Of a DNA stretch of 64,000 nt, positions 44,047 through 51,531 are shown one piece after another. The DNA comes from Chryseomicrobium sp. FSL W7-1435 (GTDB lineage: Bacteria > Bacillota > Bacilli > Bacillales_A > Planococcaceae): contig NZ_CP151997.1 in NCBI RefSeq assembly GCF_038595005.1, positions 2,604,001-2,668,000 on the forward strand, read 5' to 3'. Below the pieces are notes generated by a model. It was not told the origin of the DNA. It searched no databases and saw only the letters and a program-made list of their open reading frames with translations. The number at the start of each line of letters is the position of its first letter. Positions within the stretch are counted from its first letter, which is position 1. Made by a program: the position numbers and the translations under genes.

Positions 44047-44482
44047 CGGATTCCTCCTGAATCAACTTCCGAATCTCATCCGCATCTTTGGCAGAGAGTT
44101 TGTACACGTCTCCATATTCAACTGTGTATGTCAGTGTAGCTTCTTCGCCTTCCTGCCCCATCCACAAATGAAGCGGGTGCGCTGGAAAGCCTTCTTCATA
44201 CTCGACTAACAAATCATAGTCCGGTGTGGATTCTGGAAGTTCGCCCATCTGCAATCTTGCATTTCGAAGTACTGCTTCTATAACAGCGATCTGCTCTTCT
44301 TCTTCAATAGTCAGTTCATGGTCTTCAGGTATTTGGCCAAGCCCCGCTGATTTCGAAACTTTTATTGTCTCCACTTTCTCATCGAGGAGGGCAAGACGTT
44401 CTCCTCCTGTTTTGTAGACTGTATAAGATGCAACTGCTACCGCAGCCACTGTGAAAAGTAGGCCAACAAATTTCTTTTTCAT
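44021..44482 (-). CDS. Membrane-anchored hypothetical protein
   Basis: 153 residues: short signal-anchor (KKKFVGLLFTVAAVAVASYTVY) and a Glu-rich extracytoplasmic domain with YDLLVEYEEGFPAHPLHLWMGQEGEEATLTYTVEYGDVYKLSAKDADEIRKLI. No Cys lipobox. Family not recognised. Confidence 0.7.
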   Translation of the reverse strand: MKKKFVGLLFTVAAVAVASYTVYKTGGERLALLDEKVETIKVSKSAGLGQIPEDHELTIEEEEQIAVIEAVLRNARLQMGELPESTPDYDLLVEYEEGFPAHPLHLWMGQEGEEATLTYTVEYGDVYKLSAKDADEIRKLIQEESDEVSNSSI

Positions 44483-44636
44483 GATTATTTCTCCTTAAAT
44501 TCATTTGGTTGAAAACCACTGTATTGAATGGTTGATTCATGGAAAACTCCCTTTATATTTACAGATACTTCTACTTTCTTCATACTACTAGATAGGACGA
44601 AGAGAAGAAATACTTTTCAAAGAATGGAGCGTTAAA

Positions 44637-45500
44637 ATGAGTACCTATATACGATTAGATGCCTCGCAACTCGAGATGGCAGCCGAATGGTTAGCTCGCG
44701 TCAATAGCCAAACCACCTCTCACTGTGGCTATTGTGGGTCATCAAAAGAAGAGATTTTAGAAAGTTTACGGGAAGATTTTGTTGAGGGAGAATCAACTTC
44801 ATTAGTTGCGGAGCTTGAAGGAGAAACGATTATCGGCATGATCGGATTTGATTATGAGGAAGAATTTGCGGAAGTGTGGGGACCATTTAGTCTTTCTTCT
44901 AATACAGAGGAGACTCTGGCATTTTGGAATTTCGCAACGAATGAATTTCCGCAACTTAAATCGTATTCGTTTTTCTTACATAAAGACAACAGCACGCAAC
45001 AGAAATTCATGAACACACTTCAAGCTGAGCTCCGAGGAAAGCATTTGTACTACAGAATTCAGCAACCTGCTAAAGCTGAATCACATAAATTAACACTCGA
45101 GACATATTCCAATCAAGACAATCAGAAATTTATAGAACTCCATGATACCGAGTTCCCTGATACGTATTATGATGCGAAGACGATTCTGGAACGTTCACTT
45201 CTACAAGGTCATACACTTTACTTTGCTTATTTCGAGAAGGAATTTGTAGGTTATTCATTCTTTGAGGAAGGGATAGACTCCATTCATCTCGAATATTTCG
45301 CACTCGATTCTTTTTATCGCGGGCAAGGGTTTGGCGAAGAATTACTGCGTGTATCGCTTTATCAAGTAACCTCAGCTAGCAATTTAAATACAGTAACATT
45401 GACGGTGGATTTATTAAACGACGCAGCCAATCCTCTTTATGAAAAGGTCGGATTTGAAATAGAGAATGAGCTTTGGAATTACAGGTTCGAAACTAAATAA
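44637..45500 (+). CDS. Tandem GNAT acetyltransferase
   Basis: 287 residues. The C-terminal half (about 145-285) is a good GNAT domain: FVGYSFFEEGIDSIHLEYFALDSFYRGQGFGEELLRVSL (acetyl-CoA loop R-G-x-G-F-G) and VTLTVDLLNDAANPLYEKVGF. The N-terminal half looks like a second, degenerate GNAT fold lacking the glycine loop. Such double-domain proteins are common in Bacilli; the substrate is unknown. Confidence 0.85.
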   Translation: MSTYIRLDASQLEMAAEWLARVNSQTTSHCGYCGSSKEEILESLREDFVEGESTSLVAELEGETIIGMIGFDYEEEFAEVWGPFSLSSNTEETLAFWNFATNEFPQLKSYSFFLHKDNSTQQKFMNTLQAELRGKHLYYRIQQPAKAESHKLTLETYSNQDNQKFIELHDTEFPDTYYDAKTILERSLLQGHTLYFAYFEKEFVGYSFFEEGIDSIHLEYFALDSFYRGQGFGEELLRVSLYQVTSASNLNTVTLTVDLLNDAANPLYEKVGFEIENELWNYRFETK

Positions 45501-45566
45501 TTTTTCTATAATTCCCAGTATATTCATGGTACATTAAAAAGAAAGTGATACACAAAGGGGATTTGT

Positions 45567-45878
45567 ATGAAGAATTTTATTCGGGGAATTGTGCTGTTCG
45601 GAGCAGGAACTATCTTGATGAGTGCGACTTTACTTGCTGCGGCCATCTATGCAACGAGTGCTGAATCTTGGTCAGGAAATTCTAAAGTAGGCTCTGTCTT
45701 ATTCAGTGGTAACTATGTAAATTCAGAACCACTACTATTAGGATTTCCATTTGTCGTAGGTGTCTTATTATTTGTTTTCGGAGCTACAATAATCGGCGCT
45801 GAGTGGTACAAAGAATGGTTAAACGAAGCCGATGCGAAGTTAGAAAAACTTAAAAGCGAAACGCCTCATGAAAGTTAG
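45567..45878 (+). CDS. Two-helix membrane protein
   Basis: 103 residues: helix 1 IRGIVLFGAGTILMSATLLAAAIYA, helix 2 PLLLGFPFVVGVLLFVFGATIIGA, then a charged amphipathic tail (KLEKLKSETPHES). AAAGGGGATTTGT before the ATG. Not recognised. Confidence 0.72.
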   Translation: MKNFIRGIVLFGAGTILMSATLLAAAIYATSAESWSGNSKVGSVLFSGNYVNSEPLLLGFPFVVGVLLFVFGATIIGAEWYKEWLNEADAKLEKLKSETPHES

Positions 45879-45906
45879 TTTATACTGACTTTTATGAGGT
45901 TTTTTT
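45864..45906 (+). terminator. Terminator overlapping the gene end
   Basis: CCTCATGAAAGTTAG / CTGACTTTTATGAGG imperfect stem with seven T residues; the left arm includes the last codons and stop of the membrane gene. Confidence 0.85.
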
Positions 45907-45947
45907 AATTCAGTATGAAATAGTAGTAAATATGATAAGTTCTCAAA

Positions 45948-46154
45948 TCATTTTATAAGCCATTCAATTATAAGAGGAAAAAGAAGCAGTACCAGTATAC
46001 TTTGTATCAGAGTTAAAGTTAAATCTATCCGCCAAGAGTTCCCTTCTAGCTTTCAACGTCGCAAGCGCAGAAGTAAAAAGAACAGTCCCCATCAAAAGAG
46101 CACGGTCATTACACCATTAACTATACCAATCTCTTTGTATACGTCTAAAATCAT
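45948..46154 (-). pseudogene. Small two-helix membrane protein gene with two in-frame TGA codons
   Basis: ATG 46152-46154 with AAGGAG 6 nt upstream opens a 69-codon frame broken by TGA at 46092-46094 and 46053-46055. The three parts in the same frame make sense together: MILDVYKEIGIVNGVMTVLF, WGLFFLLLRLRR and KLEGNSWRIDLTLTLIQSIL... ending LFPLIIEWLIK, i.e. two helices separated by a basic loop. Two point mutations (TGG or CGA to TGA) would explain it. Confidence 0.5.
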
Positions 46155-46170
46155 TTACTTCTCCTTCCAC

Positions 46171-46614
46171 TCAACTAACCGTCCGGCGATCAAACTGAAA
46201 TAGCGCTAATAAACTCATACTCCCCACATAGGTAGGAACCGCCACACTCATCGACACATCGAGCCACTCACCAAATGGTCTAGAGAAGTCTCCTACAACT
46301 GCAAGATAGATAACTCCAACCAGAACTGCTCCAAGTCCTAAAGTTGTACCTGACAACTGCCATTTCGTTTTTGCGAAAAGAGTGAAACTGATCATAGAAA
46401 AAATTAAAGCCGCGAGTACACCTATGTACCAGATAGTCATTTGTGTTTGATTCGTAGTATCAACATTGCCAAGCATCGTGTTGAAAAATACCGTCACCAT
46501 ACTTACAACAATCATGAAATTTAAGATAGCCAGTACCTTTTTCTTTAAATACCAAAAAATAAACGGACTCACAATTGTAACTATAATTGAAAAAACAACA
46601 AGTGTATCAGTCAC
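46171..46614 (-). CDS. Five-helix membrane protein, unknown function
   Basis: 147 residues consisting almost entirely of hydrophobic helices (for example VFSIIVTIVSPFIFWYL, WYIGVLAALIFSMISFTLF, LGLGAVLVGVIYLAVVG). Part of a minus-strand cluster of small membrane genes from 47141 down to 45948. Confidence 0.7.
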   Translation of the reverse strand: MTDTLVVFSIIVTIVSPFIFWYLKKKVLAILNFMIVVSMVTVFFNTMLGNVDTTNQTQMTIWYIGVLAALIFSMISFTLFAKTKWQLSGTTLGLGAVLVGVIYLAVVGDFSRPFGEWLDVSMSVAVPTYVGSMSLLALFQFDRRTVS

Positions 46615-46631
46615 CTCTCTTCCTCCCCCGC

Positions 46632-46730
46632 TTAATCTGGCTTCAAAAATTTATACGACAGCCAAATACCTCCTGCTATCAATACTACCCCAAGCACTAC
46701 TAAGGCTATTAGTAAATTTCCTACTACCAT
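46632..46730 (-). CDS. 32-residue single-helix membrane peptide, family with 49232-49330
   Basis: ATG 46728-46730. One helix followed by the motif LIAGGIWLSYKFLKPD. The peptide at 49232 has the same length and the matching ending TIAGGILLSYVFLKKD, so this is a conserved family rather than a chance frame. The ribosome binding site (GGGGAAG) is moderate. Confidence 0.6.
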   Translation of the reverse strand: MVVGNLLIALVVLGVVLIAGGIWLSYKFLKPD

Positions 46731-46793
46731 CTTCCCCACTCCTTTCCGATACATACGAATGTAATTGGTAAATAGTTTCAGATAAAAATAAAT

Positions 46794-47042
46794 TTACATC
46801 CGAGATATAAATAAACTGAATAGAAAAAACAGTAGCTGAAATCCAGCAAAACTCACTAGCAGACTACTTAAATTTATAGACTTCTTAAACTCTAAAATAG
46901 ACGCTAAAAGCCCGATGCAAACAATGCCGATCCATGTTGCATCCCAAATCCAACTTGCACTATCTTCTGGTAATGAAGCATATATACCTGTAAGATAGAG
47001 TCCCCACTGAATACAGACAGTCCCTAAAAATAGATACGTCAC
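46794..47042 (-). CDS. Two- or three-helix membrane protein
   Basis: 82 residues; GTG start directly after the TAA of the upstream peptide gene (TAAGTG), so probably translated by coupling. Helices around YLFLGTVCIQWGLYLTGIY, WIGIVCIGLLASILEF and SLLVSFAGFQLLFFLFSLF. Not recognised. Confidence 0.62.
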   Translation of the reverse strand: MTYLFLGTVCIQWGLYLTGIYASLPEDSASWIWDATWIGIVCIGLLASILEFKKSINLSSLLVSFAGFQLLFFLFSLFISRM

Positions 47043-47141
47043 TTAATAAGGTCTTGCGTCAACATCTTGAACAGCAATGCTAATTACAATCATTGCGAGT
47101 ATAAGAATCAATAAAACTAATAACAACAATAACAACGGCAT
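47043..47141 (-). CDS. 32-residue single-helix membrane peptide
   Basis: ATG 47139-47141 with GAGGAG 7 nt upstream; a leucine-rich helix (MPLLLLLLVLLILILAMIVI) followed by SIAVQDVDARPY. First gene of the minus-strand cluster. Same length as the 46632 and 49232 peptides but a different tail. Confidence 0.58.
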   Translation of the reverse strand: MPLLLLLLVLLILILAMIVISIAVQDVDARPY

Positions 47142-47247
47142 TTCACCACTCCTCGTTCCAAATTACAAAAAAGACTATTAAAATTTCAAGAAGTTCCCAT
47201 ACTTAATGCGAATAAAAGTGCAATTAAGGTGAATCTTTAAATGAATG

Positions 47248-47300
47248 ATGTACATAATAAATGTACATTTATTGAATATAATATGTACATATGTTATATT
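47248..47300 (+). promoter_or_regulatory. Promoter and three ATGTACAT operator boxes of the toxin-antitoxin pair
   Basis: ATGTACAT, an 8-bp palindrome, occurs at 47248-47255, 47261-47268 and 47283-47290. The third lies in the 17-nt spacer between -35 TTGAAT (47272-47277) and -10 TATATT (47295-47300). This is the arrangement expected for autorepression by an antitoxin. Confidence 0.62.
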
Positions 47301-47335
47301 GGAGGTGAAAATATTTGAGACGGGAGGAAAATAAA

Positions 47336-47692
47336 ATGTCAGCAGCAACTGGTTCTATTGATGTAAAGCAGATAGAAAAAGAACTACCAAATCGAAATCG
47401 ATTAATTGCTTCTGAACTTCGTTACAGTAAGAAATGGCAATCATTATTAGATCAATATGCCACTGTTGAAATCATGTTGAATGGAGAAACTGTTGCGCAA
47501 TTGAGTAATCCTACTGTCATTCCCGCTCTACTTAATCGAATTTACGAATTAGAAAATGAATTAGAGCAATTACTGGTTGAACAATTATATGCGGAGCGCT
47601 TAAATGACACAGATCGCAAATCTGGTGACGAGTTAAAGCAAGGTGCTGAAGACATACTGCTCCACTACATCGACTCTGGAAAAACTGAATGA
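47336..47692 (+). CDS. Putative antitoxin, Phd-like
   Basis: 118 residues. The middle part YATVEIMLNGETVAQLSNPTVIPALLNRIYELENELEQLLVEQL resembles the Phd/YefM pattern (strand, N-G-x-x-V-A-x-L, then helices). GGGAGG 8 nt before ATG 47336. An upstream TTG (47315) also follows a GGAGG, but that site would lie at or before the predicted transcription start. Overlaps the next gene by 4 bp. The assignment rests on gene order, operator boxes and partner, not on a strong motif. Confidence 0.6.
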   Translation: MSAATGSIDVKQIEKELPNRNRLIASELRYSKKWQSLLDQYATVEIMLNGETVAQLSNPTVIPALLNRIYELENELEQLLVEQLYAERLNDTDRKSGDELKQGAEDILLHYIDSGKTE

Positions 47693-48093
47693 ATATAAAT
47701 ACCGCTTTAGTCAAAGAAGCTATCTCTCAAATCTCAGCAATCCCTAATCTTTATATGGACCCGCACTATTTAGTACTTGATTTATTAGCACTTACTAGCG
47801 TAGAAAGCTTTGATTCAGATGAAAAGTTCTCCTCTGTCATTCGAACCTTAATTCATTCCTTTGAATTAATTTCAAAATATCCAGAAAGCGGGGAATCCTT
47901 AAAGAATGACTTTTATGGCTATAGCTCTTATCATTTTTTGAGCGATTATCCGTCAAATCATCCACACGATGACATGCGTATTATCTATACCACTCAAGAT
48001 GATCAGCTCTGGATTATTGGTTTCGGTCACCGGTACCTACCATCTGACATTTACGATAAACTGAGAAGTTTGAAAAGACATTCATCCTACTAG
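47689..48093 (+). CDS. Putative toxin, RelE/ParE-like
   Basis: 134 residues. The C-terminal core DDMRIIYTTQDDQLWIIGFGHRYLPSDIYDKL follows the RelE/ParE-superfamily ending (R-I-x-Y-x-x-x-x-x-x-x-x-I-x-x-x-x-H-R-x-x-x-I-Y). The N-terminal half (ISKYPESGESLKNDFYGYSSYHF) is longer than in classical toxins. Start overlaps the antitoxin stop (ATGA). If active it would probably be an mRNA endoribonuclease. Confidence 0.6.
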   Translation: MNINTALVKEAISQISAIPNLYMDPHYLVLDLLALTSVESFDSDEKFSSVIRTLIHSFELISKYPESGESLKNDFYGYSSYHFLSDYPSNHPHDDMRIIYTTQDDQLWIIGFGHRYLPSDIYDKLRSLKRHSSY

Positions 48094-48172
48094 TTCTTTT
48101 TTAGAAGAGACGAAATGAAAATTCACTAGGCTTTTCTACTTTGAAGATACTAAAATAGAAACAGTCCACCAT

Positions 48173-48688
48173 CTACATAGATAATTCCTCAATCGTCTTA
48201 AAAATCCTCGAATACGCTTCTTGAATCGTTTTTTCATTCACAATGTCATTGTATAACCCGTATCCCCAATACTGTTCACTAGATTGATCATAAAGATACG
48301 CATACATGCCTGACTCTACATCAGGAAACTCGTCTAAACTTATTTCTTCGTCCACAAAGGGTACATACGATTTTGTTGTTCCAATAAACAAAAAAGGTCG
48401 AGAGCTGCTTGTATAAATAGAGGCATATTCTGGCTGATCTGCTTCTTCTAAATTCTCTTTTGTAATAAACACTGCATCATACTCTTCTACATTTTGTAAA
48501 TCATCAAATGTAATCGATGTAAATTCAATATTTTTTTCTCTGACAACAGGTTTCTCACCGATAACCGCAATATGTAGGGAAGACTTTTCATACATTTCAA
48601 ATTCAGGAAGCGCCTCTACTTTTACACAACCGCCCATAATGAGTAATACCACTGTCAGTAGTAAAAGTAGTTTAACTTTTGCTTTCAT
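48173..48688 (-). CDS. Lipoprotein, unknown function
   Basis: 171 residues. Signal peptide and lipobox (LLLLLTVVLLIMGGC), then a soluble domain with alternating strands and helices (SSLHIAVIGEKPVVREKNIEFTSITFDDLQNVEEYDAVFITKENL), possibly a Rossmann-like fold. No recognised family. Confidence 0.8.
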   Translation of the reverse strand: MKAKVKLLLLLTVVLLIMGGCVKVEALPEFEMYEKSSLHIAVIGEKPVVREKNIEFTSITFDDLQNVEEYDAVFITKENLEEADQPEYASIYTSSSRPFLFIGTTKSYVPFVDEEISLDEFPDVESGMYAYLYDQSSEQYWGYGLYNDIVNEKTIQEAYSRIFKTIEELSM

Positions 48689-48719
48689 GAACTTCCCCCT
48701 ACCACCGAAATAGAATACG

Positions 48720-49178
48720 TTAGTTTAAAAAAGATCTTTCTTCTAGTTCGGCTGTGCTATTCATAAATTTCAGCTTGTCTTCTTCACTCATTTGATTGCC
48801 ATAGTGAACTAACCATTTCTCAAGCAAATCCGGTCGATTACAAGCCTGAATCCGCTCCATGGTATAACTGACTCCTTCATCAATTGTGCGTTCACCATTT
48901 ATGGACCAAGAAAATATGGCGTCATAAAATTCCGCAGCTGTTTCATAAGCCCCTACTTCTTCATACTTTCCGGCAAGAACTCCAAGTTGCGTGATCGTGA
49001 GGTCATGCGGCATCTCTACATGCTTAACATTGTGAATGACAAATTCTCTTAATTCTTTCATGTCCCCTTCAGTGCTAAGGTCGAAAAGCTTTGACATCAT
49101 CTTTTCATAAGGTTTGAATGCCTCTTTTTCTTTTTTTCGTTGCGTACGCTTCTCTTTCCAGTCATTGATCCATGTCAC
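48720..49178 (-). CDS. Helical hypothetical protein, distant paralog of 49359-49760
   Basis: 152 residues, soluble, helical, strongly basic N-terminus (TWINDWKEKRTQRKKEKEAF). TPR-like pattern around LGVLAGKYEEVGAYETAAEFYDAIFSW. The gene at 49359 has the same build (WIEKIKYSRYEGKML... then YMSSRFKEKGDAPSAATGYDMALQL and a closing DLVETWLNDF comparable to DLLEKWLVHY). Confidence 0.68.
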   Translation of the reverse strand: MTWINDWKEKRTQRKKEKEAFKPYEKMMSKLFDLSTEGDMKELREFVIHNVKHVEMPHDLTITQLGVLAGKYEEVGAYETAAEFYDAIFSWSINGERTIDEGVSYTMERIQACNRPDLLEKWLVHYGNQMSEEDKLKFMNSTAELEERSFLN

Positions 49179-49231
49179 GGTAACTTGTTCTCTCCTCTAC
49201 ATCTGAATACGTAACCCTAGTAATGTATCTA

Positions 49232-49330
49232 CTAGTCTCGATCTTTTTTTAGGAAAACATACGATAGTAAAATTCCTCCTGCAATTGTCACTACACAAAG
49301 GATTAGTAACCCCATCAATAAACTTCCCAT
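49232..49330 (-). CDS. 32-residue single-helix membrane peptide, family with 46632-46730
   Basis: ATG 49328-49330 in the gap between two helical hypotheticals. Ends TIAGGILLSYVFLKKDRD, matching LIAGGIWLSYKFLKPD of 46632-46730. GAGAGGGTGGCAAGG is upstream. Confidence 0.58.
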   Translation of the reverse strand: MGSLLMGLLILCVVTIAGGILLSYVFLKKDRD

Positions 49331-49358
49331 AACCTTGCCACCCTCTCCCATTTAATAC

Positions 49359-49760
49359 TTATTTCAGACTCTTAAACTTTTTATCGTAAGAAGCACGCGT
49401 GTGAAAATCGTTTAGCCAAGTCTCCACTAAATCTTCTCGTCCCGCATATCTAAATACATTTAGGATATTTTGAAGCTCTTTATGATACTCGAATTCTTTC
49501 TGTTTGACCAACTGCAGTGCCATATCATAGCCAGTAGCAGCACTTGGCGCATCCCCTTTTTCCTTGAAGCGACTTGACATGTAAATTAAGAGATCCGCTT
49601 TGGCAGGATTGGAAAGCCAACTTGCATCGAGTTCAGCCGTTACATATGGGAATAACTCATCTAAGCGGTCCTGCTTCACCAATCGGTCCGTCTGCTTTCG
49701 AACCTTTTTTAACATTTTCCCTTCATATCGGGAATACTTGATTTTTTCAATCCATTTCAT
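49359..49760 (-). CDS. Helical hypothetical protein, distant paralog of 48720-49178
   Basis: 133 residues, basic N-terminus, TPR-like helices (LLIYMSSRFKEKGDAPSAATGYDMALQLVKQKEFEYHKELQNILNVF). Not recognised beyond its similarity in layout to the neighbour two genes downstream. Confidence 0.66.
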   Translation of the reverse strand: MKWIEKIKYSRYEGKMLKKVRKQTDRLVKQDRLDELFPYVTAELDASWLSNPAKADLLIYMSSRFKEKGDAPSAATGYDMALQLVKQKEFEYHKELQNILNVFRYAGREDLVETWLNDFHTRASYDKKFKSLK

Positions 49761-49932
49761 GCTGGCACCCTCGCTTTTACTTACTACCTTCTTTTACGAT
49801 TTTTAAATAGAAACGTTTCATTCGTATGTATTGATTAATCGATAGGATTGATAATTAGGCATTAATTGAAGTTGTTCCCTCACCGTGTTAGGGTTAAAGT
49901 AAATAATCTTCCAAAATAAGGAGGTGGCATTC

Positions 49933-50232
49933 ATGCCCGTTTGCCAAAACTGTAACTACACTTGGAGCCTTGGAGAGACACTAAAGCGCTCGTTTACACT
50001 CTCACCTGCCATGAAATGCCCGAATTGCAATACAAATCAATTCATGACCGTAAAGTCACGAAAGCGCTCTGCTTTTCTATCCTTCATTGTCATTTTTCTG
50101 ATCACAGGCTTCAATATTCGCTACGGTCCTACAGCCTATACATTTTTATTTTTTATCGTTACACTTGGTATACTCACAATCACCTATCCAAGATTCATAA
50201 AGCTTTCCAGTACCGAAGAGCACATGTTTTAA
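49933..50232 (+). CDS. cxxc_20_cxxc (TIGR04104) zinc-ribbon membrane protein
   Basis: 99 residues: two CxxC pairs (CQNC and CPNC) 25 residues apart form the zinc ribbon that names the family, then two helices (FLSFIVIFLITGFNI and AYTFLFFIVTLGILTITY). AAGGAGG 8 nt before ATG 49933. Function unknown; common in Bacillales. Confidence 0.85.
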   Translation: MPVCQNCNYTWSLGETLKRSFTLSPAMKCPNCNTNQFMTVKSRKRSAFLSFIVIFLITGFNIRYGPTAYTFLFFIVTLGILTITYPRFIKLSSTEEHMF

Positions 50233-50270
50233 CAAGCACAGAAATTACTTTATCTGTGCTTGTTTTTTTC
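50231..50270. terminator. Bidirectional terminator
   Basis: AACAAGCACAGA / TCTGTGCTTGTT, a 12-bp perfect stem and T run, between convergent genes. Its right arm overlaps the last codons of the minus-strand P-loop gene. Confidence 0.9.
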
Positions 50271-50772
50271 GAAGTGTGGACAAAAATCGTTCTACATCAC
50301 TTGGCTTATTAAAATGCACGACACGCTTATCAGACGGAAGTTCACGCAAACGCTTCACAATATGCGGTGTTTTTTGCTCTGGAAAATTCCAAATGTATTT
50401 GAAAAATTCGTAATCAAAACGTTCCGGGCATCCTTCCGCCATATCCGGACGCACTGTGTTCCGATACTTTAGAACTCGTTTTGCTGCTCGTGTCATGCAA
50501 AGCATCCTTGGAAAATCAAAGAATAGGATCGTGTCTGCTTCTTCGACACGTTTAGAAAGAGTCCCACCATAATTGCCGTCGATGATCCACTCTTCCTTCT
50601 CAAAAATTTCATCTTGAAGCCGTATTTGTTCTTCTCGTGATACTTCTTCGCAACCCTCCCGCCAATTTAATTGATCTAGATGATAAACCGGGATGGAAAG
50701 CATCGCTGTAAGCTCACGTGACAGAGTAGACTTTCCTGCGCCGCTGGAGCCAATGAGTGCTATTTTTTTCAT
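50245..50772 (-). CDS. P-loop kinase, DNA topology modulation protein FlaR-like
   Basis: 175 residues. Walker A GSSGAGKST at residues 8-16, then LDQLNWREG, EEWIIDGNYGGTLSKRVEEADTILFFDFPRMLCMTRAAKRVLKY, the pattern of adenylate-kinase-like proteins annotated as FlaR or topology modulation. The biochemical activity is unproven. GAGGTAGCAGT before the ATG. Confidence 0.82.
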   Translation of the reverse strand: MKKIALIGSSGAGKSTLSRELTAMLSIPVYHLDQLNWREGCEEVSREEQIRLQDEIFEKEEWIIDGNYGGTLSKRVEEADTILFFDFPRMLCMTRAAKRVLKYRNTVRPDMAEGCPERFDYEFFKYIWNFPEQKTPHIVKRLRELPSDKRVVHFNKPSDVERFLSTLRKKQAQIK

Positions 50773-50795
50773 ACTGCTACCTCCGTTAATTTTTT

Positions 50796-50856
50796 GACCC
50801 TAGGGGTTGTCTCGTTAATTGAAGTTAATTTCTAAAGAGAGACAACCCCAGGGGTC
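50796..50856. repeat. Palindrome related to the dispersed repeat core
   Basis: GACCCTAGGGGTTGTCTC (50796-50813) and GAGACAACCCCAGGGGTC (50839-50856) form an 18-bp stem with two mismatches. The arm is the inner core of the repeats at 22221 and 23295. Located between two minus-strand genes. Confidence 0.72.
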
Positions 50857-50859
50857 ATT

Positions 50860-51351
50860 TTATTCTCCCTCAACCCTCGAGTAAATCCATTCGCTGTAAT
50901 GAGAAGTTGAATAATTAATTGGAGCCGGATGCACGATGTAGTTTTCGTTCACGGATTGAACTTTTGGGAAATCTGCGATGATTTCAGTCTGTGCTTCATT
51001 CAAACGCTCCATCTCATCTTCAGTCGGTTCAGCATCGAAATAGACGCGCCAAATCAATGTATCGCCGATAACCTTTGCATAAATCGCTTTAGTAGCTTTG
51101 GGTACAGCAGAGTGTAAAGCCCGATTCGCACTATGAATCAATTTTTTCTGACTCTTACTAGTTGGTTCTCTTTCCCCGAATGTTTCCCGATTATAAAAAC
51201 CAATATAAATTCCAGCGAAAATTAGTCCACTACCTATAAGTGCTACTATCAAAGTACTGATCGGCTCATTATTTACTTTGACCCCAAGCAACATGGCTCC
51301 AACTAAAATGATTGGAATCCCAACAATTGCACGTACAATTTTTACATCCAT
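50860..51351 (-). CDS. Membrane-anchored hypothetical protein
   Basis: 163 residues: two helices (IVRAIVGIPIILVGAMLLGV and ISTLIVALIGSGLIFAGIYIGF) and a soluble C-terminal domain with YAKVIGDTLIWRVYFDAEPTEDEMERLNEAQTEIIADFP. Not recognised. Confidence 0.7.
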   Translation of the reverse strand: MDVKIVRAIVGIPIILVGAMLLGVKVNNEPISTLIVALIGSGLIFAGIYIGFYNRETFGEREPTSKSQKKLIHSANRALHSAVPKATKAIYAKVIGDTLIWRVYFDAEPTEDEMERLNEAQTEIIADFPKVQSVNENYIVHPAPINYSTSHYSEWIYSRVEGE

Positions 51352-51487
51352 CCCCTACACCACGCAATCATCCATTTTCTTCATTTTTACATATCTAGTC
51401 ATCCTTTACTTTCCTACCACGAAAATAATTTCCAATTTCCTTTCATGCTTGTGATAGATTTAAACGAACAGAACGAATGTATTAGTG

Positions 51488-51515
51488 AACGGATTTTTCG
51501 CGAAAAAAGCGTCTC
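51488..51515 (+). promoter_or_regulatory. Candidate ECF-type promoter of the third sigma gene
   Basis: GAACGG (51488-51493), 16-nt spacer, CGTCTC (51510-51515), about 17 nt before the start codon. Resembles ECF promoters with CGTC at -10; differs from the promoters of the first two sigma operons. Confidence 0.45.
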
Positions 51516-51531
51516 AATAATGAGGTGAAAC

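Noticed and set aside
45948-46154. TGA read as tryptophan
   Set aside because: Intact genes in the window end with TGA (first sigma gene, ribD, second anti-sigma gene), so a recoded genetic code is not consistent with the data.
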